Source: Sporodiniella umbellata
Lineage: Eukaryota; Mucoromycota; Mucoromycetes; Mucorales; Rhizopodaceae
NCBI GenBank assembly: GCA_025677835.1
Contig: JAIXMR010000045.1
Coordinates: 1 to 64,000, forward strand
Reading direction: 5' to 3'
Length of the DNA stretch: 64,000 nucleotides
Positions 43,102 through 53,997 of the stretch are shown piece after piece. A program made the position numbers and the translations under genes. The notes under the pieces are model-generated. The model was not told the origin of the DNA, made no database searches, and was given only the letters and a program-made list of their open reading frames with translations. Each line of letters opens with the position of its first letter. The stretch's first letter is position 1.

Positions 43102-45370
43102 GAGATAAAAATTCCTATCTGTTATGGACTGAACACAACTCATGTTGCTATTAGTGCGTCTCAGCTTTGAATTGAGATAGCTTATTAAATTTGTTTATAG
43201 AAAGGCCAAAACTTTTTTTTCGATCCTCTTTTTTTTTTTTTTAGAAGCACGGTATATTCTGTTCGTAGAAAAAGCTTTTATAAAACGATTAACGCATAAC
43301 GAAATTTTCTCTTGCTTAAATAGCTTGCTAAGAAGAATGCAACCACTTCAAGAAAAAAGTCTTTAATGCACTTTTGCTCATCGTATTACAGTCGTCTTTG
43401 AATAAAGACAATACACTAGGACCCTCCTCCTTACTCCTTTTTCTTTTTATTTGAAAGGAATTTATCGAGAAAAAATCATTTATAACGACAAGAACCGTAT
43501 GAGATTCTCAAACCGCTAACATTTGTGTCTTTTTGAACGGTCTTTCTTCTTCTTTTTTTTAGTGATTATCTTTATGCTATTGTTTCAAAGCTACAGTATG
43601 TGTATGCGTTTTTGCTAAAAACGTCTTAATAAAACTCAGCAATTTTCAAGAAAAAATACATTAACTTCGTAAGCTTAAAGATGAAACTATTGTAACGAGT
43701 CGTAGGCTTTCATTTAATGCTCAAACAGACCAACCAAGCAATAGCAAAGACCCACAATTCAATCGTTCATAAGAACTGGTCAAGAATAGTATATAGATAC
43801 ACATGAAAGAATTGATATAGCCAATAAAAGAAAGTACCATTATAGTTGAAAACAAACATATCTTGCCTATTATTGTCAAAGCTTAGCCTAAAGAACATTC
43901 GCTATAAGGGACTAAAGAACCCCCATGTATTTTTTAAATTACACATTAAAGCAGGAGTAGACAATAGGTTTTATCCATAGTTGCTCAATCCGAGCAAACG
44001 TGTCAATATGAGTAAAATCTAGGAAAAATAGTCTGCTCCTTGTCGTTATGAAATATTCTTTTATGACTTTAAAGTATGGTTTCAGTATAAAAAGCAGTTT
44101 TGTTCAAATAAAAAATGGAACTCAAAAAAACGGCTTTAAAATTAAAGATGGGAGAAAAAGGGAGCCTTTTATCCTTTATTTTTCTTTTTGAGTGTTGACC
44201 TATAGTCTCGTTATGAAGAAACAAAAAGAAAGCAAAAAAAACAAAGGGAGATATAGATCAAACATCGGTTTTTTTATGTCAAATAATAGCGGAAGTGAAT
44301 AAGCTAGCCCCATTTTTTTTTTGTGTTAAATGACAATATCAAAAAAAAAAAAAAAAAAAAAGGAAATGAAGGGAAAATGGCGGGTTTGGACCTGACAAAA
44401 GTAAAAATGGAGAGGAAAAAGATAGGCTGTAAAATATATCTGCGGACATTTAATATAGCATATAAGGTCTGACAAACTACCCACTACTACTCCAGGACCT
44501 ATGAAATTAAATTAAAGATGCTTAGGTTTTTTACCATTGTTTTTTCAAAAAAAGAGAAAATCTATAAACATCAAATGTTCTATATTTACTACCTGCAGAT
44601 TTCATAACACTTAAATATAAAAAGCATACTTCAAAGCACTCGGATGTCTGATTTCAAACACCCACTGTTTTTTTTTAGTTTATCTTCCAGACACTAGAAT
44701 GAATCCCTGGGCACTTAACATATGAATTTTCAATGGGCTTTATAGTTTAAATTTTACGCGAACATCATGTTCTTTAAACATATTTTCTTTTTTTCATTGA
44801 TTGTAAACTGAGAGTCCGTAAGAATAGGTAAAGCCTACAATATTAGAAGGAGAAAAATCGAGTTTACTTACAGTTTTGTTTTCGTAAGTATGATTGATTG
44901 TTTACGCTTTGTAACCGCAAAATACACTAGACATTTCTGTGTAATGTTTGCGATATATATCTCTTTTTAGAAAGTTCATCTTGACTGTTCATAAATTCTA
45001 CTATTTGAAAATTCATTAATACCTCTTTCAGAAAAACACATGATAAATAGTATAAATAGAGCAATTAATATCCTATTAAAAGCCCATAACATAATAAAAC
45101 ACAAATGCACTAATTCTTTCAGTTTTCATTTCTTTTTTGCTGATCTGTTGTATCTCAAGGAAAAGCTATTTTACTTTCTTGGTTTCCCTGTAAACGCCCT
45201 CATCAATGCAGATCGGCTTGTGGTTAATTAAGTATTGTATCAAGAGGTGCTTTTCATAGACGCGAAGCTAGACGTGTAGCTAACTGCCCTCAGCACCGTA
45301 CTTCCTTAAAGTAAAATAGAGAATATACATAGCTGAAGACGACTAAAAACGAAGCCACGATTTCTAGCCT
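43102..45370. other. Large spacer, no supported gene
   Basis: AT-rich with A/T runs (A20 about 44341). A 63-codon frame at 45040..45231 (LLKAHNIIKHKCTNSFSFHF) may be the left edge of the decayed gene that follows, but stops occur between them. Confidence 0.45.
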
Positions 45371-45379
45371 CACTCATAG

Positions 45380-46053
45380 ACTGTGCCAAGAAAGAATTTA
45401 GGGAATATTAGGGTGTCATTGAAGAATGTCAGAAAACGCTCGAGGAGCCTGCTTTTCATTCTAATGCAGACCTAGAGACAGTAGACCCCAATATGGGCAA
45501 AAACGCTTTAACAATAGATTTTCCTTTTTCGGCAATTAAGTTTTGTAGCTGTGGGTAAAGTATGCTTTGATAGACGCTTCTCTAAAAGCGAGCATTTGCA
45601 TGAAGATGAAGGTAATTTAACTCAGAAAATCTTGAATCGGATGAAGGAACGGCTGTTTCCACTGAAGGCAAAACCCGTTTTAAGTCTCCGAATAACACGA
45701 GCCACCAGAGCTATACCAGCAACTCGACAGTTGAGCATGTACGTAGGACTCATCTTTGACATAGCTTTTACAAAGGTAAATCATACGAACTATTTTTAAG
45801 CTATTCCAAACGAAAATTGCTTATGAACTGTCTTTTTTTTTTAGCGTGAACAGAAAGCCCCTCTGGATAAAGGGAATGAAGGAGGACAGTACTCTTATAG
45901 ATATCATTGGCGTAAGCTTATTAACAAACCTATAGACTTTTTTCCCTTTAAACATAAAAACTATGGTGTTTCTCTTTTTCAGTAAGTTTTTCACGATGGC
46001 TTTGCACTGGTACAGGGCACATGGTTTTTGATTCAAGTTTTTCAGTAGACTGA
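45380..46053 (+). other. Unrecognised multi-exon gene, 3' half clear, 5' half decayed or unresolved
   Basis: Three segments join with canonical sites and matching phases: about 45551..45775 (GKVCFDRRFSKSEHLHEDEG, KILNRMKERLFPLKAKPVLS), 45845..45911 (REQKAPLDKGNEGGQYSYRY) and 45983..46053 (SFSRWLCTGTGHMVFDSSF, stop TGA 46051). Upstream, ECQKTLEEPAFHSNADLETV and DPNMGKNALTIDFPFSAIKF (about 45424..45543) precede it with a one-nucleotide frame offset in a T run; earlier frames carry stops. Either the gene is intact with an unresolved 5' part or it has decayed by frameshift. No family recognised. Confidence 0.4.
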
Positions 46054-46096
46054 AATAAGGCTTTCGAAAAACCGAAACTAGTATTAAAATAAATAG

Positions 46097-46385
46097 ACCT
46101 TAGTTGTATCGACTACATTTATGAAGAAAACAATTATACTACAAGAGCTTACCTTGAAAGAGACCTCAGCTCCCTTAGCTCAGTTGAAAACGAAAAGGAG
46201 CCCATTTTAGCAGAAATAAACCAAACGTCTTCCACCCTAAATGAATTAAGCAATTTTAACACTCCTGCAAAGAAAAAGCCCGAAATGCAATGCCACTTTA
46301 TCGCAGTAGAATACTAAGCTTTAGAAGAAAAAATACAATTCGGTCGACAAAGAGCTAAAAATTGGTTGATGGCTCGCATAATAAG
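46097..46385 (+). pseudogene. Coding remnant with one internal stop
   Basis: An exon-like frame after an AATAG acceptor reads DLSCIDYIYEENNYTTRAYL, ERDLSSLSSVENEKEPILAE, NTPAKKKPEMQCHFIAVEY, TAA (46315..46317), then ALEEKIQFGRQRAKNWLMAR. It may belong to the gene just upstream or to a separate decayed gene. More coding-like pieces follow (MDVKVHETMRHRNILKLLKT about 46465, WITWKKESEMRLDELNSF about 47019). Confidence 0.35.
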
Positions 46386-47208
46386 TACGTTGTGTTAATT
46401 ACAATGGCTCTCAATATAAAACAGCGTTTTAAAAAATTCAAAATCAACAGTAGAAACTTATAGTATGGATGTTAAAGTACATGAGACAATGCGGCATAGA
46501 AATATTTTGAAACTTTTAAAGACCCAGGTAGAGCAACATCTGAATTTTTCTGAAAAAAGGCACATTATAATTGTTATTGTAAAAGGTCTGAATATAAAAC
46601 TATTAATTTCCAAAAAAAAAAAGTAAAACAGGCCGTCTGATAGCTCTGAAAAATCCGAAAACCAATCAACCATGTCGTATAAACCCAGTAAACAGCGCTT
46701 CACAAATCCTAAAGTAGCTTTTTGTGTGGGACAATCGTCTATTGGCTTCTTTTTAAAGTTTGAGATTTTTACCGATTTAAGTTACACGTATTCTGTGTTT
46801 TCCCTTTTTTTTCTTTCTTTTTGGGTTTCTAAGGATTCGAATTTTTCTGCGTTTAAATGTATTGTAGAAAGTCGTTTTCATGTAAAAATCGGGGCATGTC
46901 TACATGTATAAAAGTTTATATTTCTACAGTAAAAAACCGGCTTTTTCTTCATGACCCAAACGCTTTGTTCAAATAAGGAAAAGATTAAAAAAAAAAAGAC
47001 AGCTTTTCAATACGATTGGATTACCTGGAAAAAGGAAAGTGAAATGAGACTAGATGAGTTGAATTCATTTCGTAAGCGCTTTTTCCCGTCGCGGATCCTT
47101 CTACAAATGAGAAAACTGGGGAAATGTGGGGAAAACTTGTCTTTTCTAGTATAAAAGGAGTCTTCTTTTTTTACCCTTTCTTCCCTACTTTTTTCTTCAA
47201 AACAAAAT

Positions 47209-48769
47209 ATGGCTGATATAAAAAAAGAAAATGTTGATGACGGCTTCGACACAAGCGAGCCTTATAACATGAACACTTTTGCCGACGCTGGCAGATTAGA
47301 AAAAAAACTCGTCAAAACTTTAGATCGTCGTTTAATGATCTGGGCTTTCTTTGGTTACTTTGCCAACGGTTTAGATAGAAACAATATGCGTAAGAATCAG
47401 GAGAGAGATACAATCGTATTCTATTTGCTGACACAATATTCTAGCCAATGCTTATACCACTGGATTAAAAGAAGATCTTAAAATGGAAAAAAACGAATAT
47501 AACTGGGCTCTCGTCATGTTCTTCATTGGTTACATTATGTAAGCAAGCCTTATATATTCTGATTTGTAGTGATTTACATATCTTTCTTTTTCTAGCCTCC
47601 AAATTCCTGCTAATTATGTCATTACCAAAGTTCGACCTAGTATCATGATCCCCTTTGTTGTCTTTCTCTGGGGAGCTGTAGTTTGTTTTATGGCATTGGT
47701 CGCTAACACTCAGGCTCTCTATGGTCTGCGTTTCTGTTTAGGTTTGGCTGAAGCTGCCTTTTACCCCGGTATTGTCTTCTTGTTAGGAACATGGTATACT
47801 AAAGAAGAACTGGCAACACGCACTGCGATTTTTGTGGCTGGCTCCCAAGTCTCAGGTGCTTTCAGTGGTCTTATTTCTGGTGCAATCTCCCAAGGTTTGG
47901 ACGGTGCACATGGTATGCGTGGTTGGAAGTGGCTCTTTATCATCGAAGGTTTGATTGCTGTAGTCATTGGTGTATGCGGCTTTTTCCTCCTGCCCGATTT
48001 TCCTCACAACACACGTTTTATTCAAGGCGATATGCGCGAATTGGCTATGCAGCGCCTCGATCGCCAAGGCAAGCGTAACACAGCTAGTGGCTTGAACATG
48101 ACAACCTTCCGCAATCTTTTCGCTACACCTTACATCTATCTTTTCATCGGCATGTTTATTTGTTTCCAGATGGGTATGGGAATCTTGCAAAACTTTGTTA
48201 TCATTCTTAAATCTATGGGATACACTGCCTCTTTCTCCAATTACATGATGGTTCCTATCTGGATCTGGGTTGGTATCGTTGTAATTGCTCAAGGCTATCT
48301 TTCAGACATGTTTGGTAAACGCCCCCACCATATTTTCGCTGGTGGTCTGTTTACCTTGGTTTGGTATATTGTTTTAGTGGCTGTAAATGGGGGTGTGTTG
48401 CCTACCGGTCTCCTCTTTGTTTGTGCTTACATGGTTCCTCCCATCTTTGGTGTATCTCCTATTATGATGACTTGGGCTAACGAAATTTATTCTTGCGATC
48501 AAGAAACTCGTGCTCTTGCTATTGCTATGATTAACTCCATTGGTAACTTGGCCCCTAACTTCATCAATGTTAAGGTGTGGGATGTGTCTGACGCGCCTGC
48601 TTTCCGTCTTGGTAAAATCGCCACTATGGGTATGACAGCAGCTATGGTCGTCATGTGCGGTATTGCTTACTTCTTGGAATCCAAGAAAATCATGCTTCCC
48701 AAACCTTCTCAAAAAATCACCGACGCTGAGGCATCTCAGTCCAAGCCTCATACTGAAGATACCTTGTAA
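47209..48769 (+). CDS. MFS permease (Dal5/Tna1-type anion:cation symporter)
   Basis: 482 residues, exons 47209..47389, 47445..47538, 47596..48769. Twelve hydrophobic segments with the family marks: KTLDRRLMIWAFFGYFANGL, DRNNMPNAYTTGLKEDL, WALVMFFIGYILLQIPANYV-type loop (IGYILQIPANYVITKVRPS), RFCLGLAEAAFYPGIVFLLG, GWKWLFIIEGLIAVVIG, FLLPDFPHNTRF, an ILQNFVIILKSMGY segment and DMFGKRP between helices 8 and 9, then INSIGNLAPNFIN. These fungal plasma-membrane carriers take up allantoate, nicotinate, vitamins or related anions; the substrate cannot be told. Cytosolic N- and C-termini are acidic/polar. Codon use is strongly biased, suggesting good expression. Pyrimidine-rich leader just upstream. 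Confidence 0.9.
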
Positions 48770-51302
48770 TTTTATGTTTCGTTAAATGTGAAACTTTTTG
48801 TTGATGCTCCGATCAGCTCCTTTTCTTCGTTTTCCTTTTTTTTTTTTTTCAATCCTCTCTCTTCCCTCCCTTTTCTCATTTTGTCCCGTTTTGTGTATAC
48901 ATCTCTTTAGTTTATTTCTACCACTCATAATATTAATCACCTTTTTTCGTAATTTTAGAAAACATAATAAAATATTTATCTTTTTTTAATAATCTTCTTT
49001 TATCATAAAAAAAATATCCTTTTTGTAAACAAAATCAAAACGCAGAGTTGTCATTAATATCACATTTTGTTGCTAAGTAAATCGCAATTTAGTGGCCTTT
49101 CCGCTTCATACCCAATGCTGATGTAAAAAGTAGTTGTATTGCTGCTCTGCTTTTTACTTATATACTTGTGAATCCAGTTTTGCTTTTAATGTTACCGTCA
49201 TGTTATATGTCAGGTATAACTTAAAGGCTATTATTCTCAATTTTTTTTTTTTTACTAAACAATGCTCTCTGTGAACGCAGCGCTTTTCGCTCTACCAAAA
49301 AAGCTCCAAAGGCGATTTTTGTATTGGGGAAATAAAGGATTCAATTTTGTATTTAGGGTTGTAAAAATGGAGTTGCCAAAATTTGCCAATCTTCTCTTGT
49401 TTTGCCCACGACAGACAAAAGACTAAGCAAATAATCGAAGCTTACTGTGTCGAGAATTCAGAGGAAGAAGGAGAAGACACGCCATTTCAGTGTTCTTAAA
49501 GTTCGATCTGTTAGTTTTACTCTAGGTCTATATATAATGGCTTTCTTTGTTTACCTGTAATTACGGACATGAACAGCTTGTATTCGGCTTTTGCTTTCTT
49601 TTTGCTTTCCAATAACAACAAACAAAATATCATAATGAAGAAGAAAAAAACATTTTATGTATTTAGAAGTTTTGAAAGTGATGTTACCAGTTGTTTACAT
49701 ACCAATTGCCCAGTATACTGACAAACATAGCAAGAGTATATACCTGCCTCCTGCCTTGATTAATAGGTTGGACATTATACTCGAGTTCTCAAAGGCTCTG
49801 TCAACACCTAGTTATGTAGTGACTATGCTTAGGTTGCTTCTTAAGCGAGTGACTTTATTTTGTTTAAATGGAATCTCTTATCGTTTCTTATTGACATACC
49901 TCGAATATGAGGGATGGCTAGAGGAACATTATACATGGCGCTCAAATTTAAATGTAAATCAAGTATACGTTTGTACAATTACTTGCAATTTGTATCAACT
50001 TATAAACTATTCGCAGGACTTCTGGTGTACATAGGTTCAAGCTTCCTATGTAAAAGCCGTTTGTAAAAAAAAAAAAAAAAAAAGAACTTCTTAAACAACT
50101 GCCGTGTTGAGTTTCCGTTTGGGGTTTATTTGCTCGTATAGATGGGTATCTTCTACATTTAGATAAAAATTTGGATCGTTTCTTGGATTTAGGCTTTAAT
50201 CTCAGAAGTTTTGTTGTGTGGTGTACAGTTATTGCTTCAAGTCAACAATTCGAACCATAAATCTGACTGTAAGTCATAAAATAAGAGTAAATTAAAAACT
50301 AAATCAAGAAAACATAATTGGCAACTATTTTATAACGCGTTACAACAACACTAATGGACTCTTAGTTTTGAGTTGCCAAATGGTACAGAAATATGCCTTT
50401 TGATCTTAAAAACCTGCTAGGCTTTTTCTTGTGTGTTTTTGAAACAATGTATATTTTTCTGTCAGCCAGAAAAGGAATCAAACACGATGTAAAATTTGCT
50501 GTGCAAAAAACTTACAGCATGCTTTTTTCTATTGTGTAGCCGGCAAAAAGTTTTAGCTATATGAAGTAAGTGACACGTAGCCACTCAAATTTAATTGTAA
50601 TGAAAAATGAAGCGTGTTACAAAGGATAGACTTTTTTGTACGCCATTTCTGTGGCGAGCATATTTCTGTGATTTTGTGTACTTGGGCTCAACTGAACCAA
50701 AATCTCATGGGATAAACTACCACTTATTTACGAAGATTTTGAATACTGATGATAGCAAAGCCTTTCTGACTTTGTTTGAATTTGTTTTTAAAAAGGAGAT
50801 TGCGAACTATTGATAAAGAATATAAATGTTTTCGGCGTAGTCTCCAAAATAAGGATAGGTGAACTTTCCGATCGATTACGTTACAAGGGTGATATATACG
50901 TTTATCAAAATCAACTCCTAGATCAGATATGTATTCTTGACATCATGTCTAGGCGCGTATCTTTTTCTTTTTTCTTTTTTTGGGATTACAGGAAGCTCTA
51001 ATATCGTTTTGGTAGTCTTTAGTGTATGATTGAAAGTACGATACGGTTTTTTGGGGTAAAATAATTATAATATATCTGAAAAAGTTTTTTGGCTATTAGG
51101 ATATAAAGAACTAATCACTGTTTATAAGGAGCTAAGCTACATAGACTGTTAACGCAGTATTATTATAGTGACTCAGTTTGCTAAGATAAAAAGAAAAATA
51201 GACACAATAGACATAGGGTTTTGTAAGATAGTTTATTTTACAAAATACAAAGAAATGTACAAAATAGATTCAGTTGAAAATTTACAGACAAAACAAATGT
51301 CT
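48770..51302. other. Large spacer with decayed coding stretches
   Basis: Candidates on the plus strand: 49657..50034 (125 codons from ATG; ALINRLDIILEFSKALSTPS, no motif), and about 50607..51000, where FCTPFLWRAYFCDFVYLGST, EPKSHGINYHLFTKILNTDD runs to a stop and the next frame continues with VFGVVSKIRIGELSDRL, IYVYQNQLLDQICILDIMS, i.e. a frameshifted remnant. A shorter piece at about 49400..49497 (KTKQIIEAYCVENSEEEGED) is similar. No families recognised. Confidence 0.35.
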
Positions 51303-51987
51303 TTAATCGAAAGATACGATCCATTTATCGTTCTCGTCAGTGCCTTCAAAGGCAGTAACCTCGTTCTTGCCATCTTCCAAGGTAAGGTCGTGGGAGTGGA
51401 GAATCTTACCAGTAGCGTTGTGGCGGATAATGGCTGGTTGTCCAACACGCCAGAACTAAATATAAACTGTTTAGCCTCTATTTTTTTTTAAAGAAACAAA
51501 AGTAAAACTTACGTCGTCATATTGATCGTCGTCTTCATCAAATTGCTTGACAGTCCAAACATCGTTGTCATCGGTGTTTTCATCGTTACCGAAACCAGCT
51601 ACTTCTTGTTGTCCAGAGATAGGACTTTGGTATTCGTGAGAGTGCAAATTGGCACGAGTAGGGATGTGCTTGAGACGAATGGGGTCATCCCATCCGACTT
51701 CGTAGCCGGGTTCTTCTTCAGTTTGAACAGGAGGGAGAACAATCCAAGTGCTTTCCTCATTAGGAGATTCATCAGTTGTGAAAACCTTTTGTTGGAAAGA
51801 GCCACTACCATAAGTTTCAGTTGTAGAAGAAAGGAAGCGTCCAGTGGCTACATGCTTAAGGGAAACATGGTCACTAATTAGAATGTATGAGTATACTGAG
51901 CCATAGCTTTTAATGCCTTATCAAAGACAATTACCCATAACGGATGATTCCATCGTGCTTGGGGCGTCCACCTTGATGATTGGTCAT
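51303..51987 (-). CDS. MIR-domain protein without signal peptide
   Basis: 188 residues, exons 51987..51935, 51873..51513, 51455..51303. Three MIR-type repeats fill the protein: IIRYGDHVSLKHVATGRFLS, DDPIRLKHIPTRANLHSHEY, EVAGFGNDENTDDNDVWTV, and VGQPAIIRHNATGKILHSHD, NEVTAFEGTDENDKWIVSFD. MIR repeats form a beta-trefoil found in protein O-mannosyltransferases, SDF2 and IP3/ryanodine receptors. Here the protein starts MTNHQGGRPKHDGIIRYG with no hydrophobic segment, so it is predicted cytosolic, unlike most MIR proteins, which are in the ER. Codon use is strongly biased (CTC, AAG, GGT, ACT), suggesting high expression. Role unknown. Confidence 0.85.
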
Positions 51988-53997
51988 TTTTATATTGTCT
52001 AAAGAATATGTATGAAGAAAAAAGGCTGTATACTTAATTGACTTGGTATTTATATTTTTTCTCCTTTATTCAATAACTGAGTTTTTTTTGGTCGTTGCCT
52101 AATAAGCGAACTGCATGACGCAGTTCAACATGATGCACTATTTACGGAGTCTATTTGCCAATTCCAAAAAAAAAAGTCGCCATTTAAAAAAAAAATTCGC
52201 CAAATTGCAGAAATTTTTATTTGTGTTTAAGAGGTTCGCGATTAAATCTTTATAGAGTCCTTTGAGATCACTTTAGCAGAGTATGCTACAGGAAACAACT
52301 GTTTTCGAAAATAAACTCTTTTTTATTTAACTTGGCTTTAAAATTGTGACAATAAAACTCAATGTGAGCAGTATGGCGGTAGATAAACGCGTTTGTTGAT
52401 TTCTCTTTCTATTAGTATTAGTGTGGATAGACGCATTGTCCACTATGATGTAATAACATTCATATTGACTTATAATGTCTTTAGTAGCAGCGCTAAGTAA
52501 CAGCGCCCCTAGTCTCTTGTTTACTGTTAGATCTACTTTCTACCTTCCTTTTCTGTTTGTTTTAACCCAAAAGGAGGTTTTCGATCAATACGCCGATGAT
52601 GCCTTGCCTATAAATTGTGCCAAGAATATTTTTTGTTTTGGCACGGGTTTTTGGAGCAGTTACTTTGGAGTGCGCGATATTTTTAAGTTGGGCCATGTTG
52701 GCATGAAAAACTGCCTCAGTAACAAAGAGTACAAACACTCAAATGATCTATATTCGTTAAATATTAGCCTATCACTCAGCTGCGCCGCTTCATTATATTC
52801 TATGGCAAATTTTCTTTAACCGAAGGAAACTTGGCTTTCTAAACCAATTCTCGCTTTGATCTCATGAAATCGTAAAAATCAGTTTTTAAAATTTCCAAAC
52901 TTGTAGAATGACCAGTTAACTCATTCTAGACTTGATCTAAAACTAATAGGCTTTTTCATCGATTAGGTTAAGAATAAACACAAAAATATGTGTTCTTAAC
53001 TGGTTTTCTGCATGTTTGTTTTATTTTAAAAGGGGACTTTGTCCGTAAGACTTATCTGCCTAGAGCCTAGTTTGAGTAGTGCGTGGCACCATGCTATACT
53101 TTTTGATAGTTCTTTGTTATAAATGAGCCCGGACAGTTTCTCTTTCCGTTACTTTTTGTATCTCCGTCGGCCCTGAATTGATGCTTTTACTGGTTTACAT
53201 TGGCATAATTATCTTGGATATGGCAAGTACCAAAATTTGTAATTTGAAAGGCCTATAGAGTCTTTTATATGCTTTTCCCTAAATCTACAAAATCCAAAAT
53301 AAAATAGCGCCGGTATTTTGTAATAATCATTAAATAACGATGGGGCAGTATAAAAATCTTACTATAATATTTGGCATGGAAAGTCGTGCTGAGTGTTGTT
53401 TTAAACTTATTCCGCACTTGAATGCTTTTGGTATAGTAGAACTTTTTCTCTTCGAAAGCAAGTTGCCAACAATAGTCTTATAAGTATTTCTGGCAGCCAT
53501 GGATTTTTTTTAACCATTTCTACTTGCTAATCTCACTCTATACACATCTCAAAACCGTCTGGATCTGTTACTAGCCTGTGCGATCTAACGCCAAGATACA
53601 TACATTGTTGCTTTTTGAAATTTACTATATAAAAAAAAACAGAGTATCTGGTATCAAAAATAATAGTAATATCAATATTATTGTCTTGTGTACTTCCATT
53701 TACATCCAAACTCTCAATATTACATTTCGCTCTCCTTTACTTTTGTGTCTACCCGAGATCAAACAATTTACATTCGAACAAACAAAAACAAAAATTTTCT
53801 CAACTAGAGTTGTTTTCTGAATCTTGGATGCATGAATTCAACTTATCAAAGCCCGTTTTTATTTCTGACGACTTTCTAGCGTATCATGCTGCAATAGCTT
53901 TTTCTTTCGGTACGATATTCGATATGCAATTATATATCATTGTAAATAGTGTTAATCTCTTCCAGGTTTAAAGTTTTATTGGAACTCAAAAATTATG
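51988..53997. other. Large spacer, no supported gene
   Basis: AT-rich. A 114-codon plus-strand frame with ATG (52475..52819; KEVFDQYADDALPINCAKNI, YFGVRDIFKLGHVGMKNCLS) has no recognised family or splice context; other short frames (53578..53971) look non-coding. Confidence 0.4.

Noticed and set aside
49011..49024. ATATCCTTTTTG string like a U12-type 5' splice site
   Set aside because: It lies in a spacer 3' of the MFS gene with no TCCTTAAC branch site downstream.
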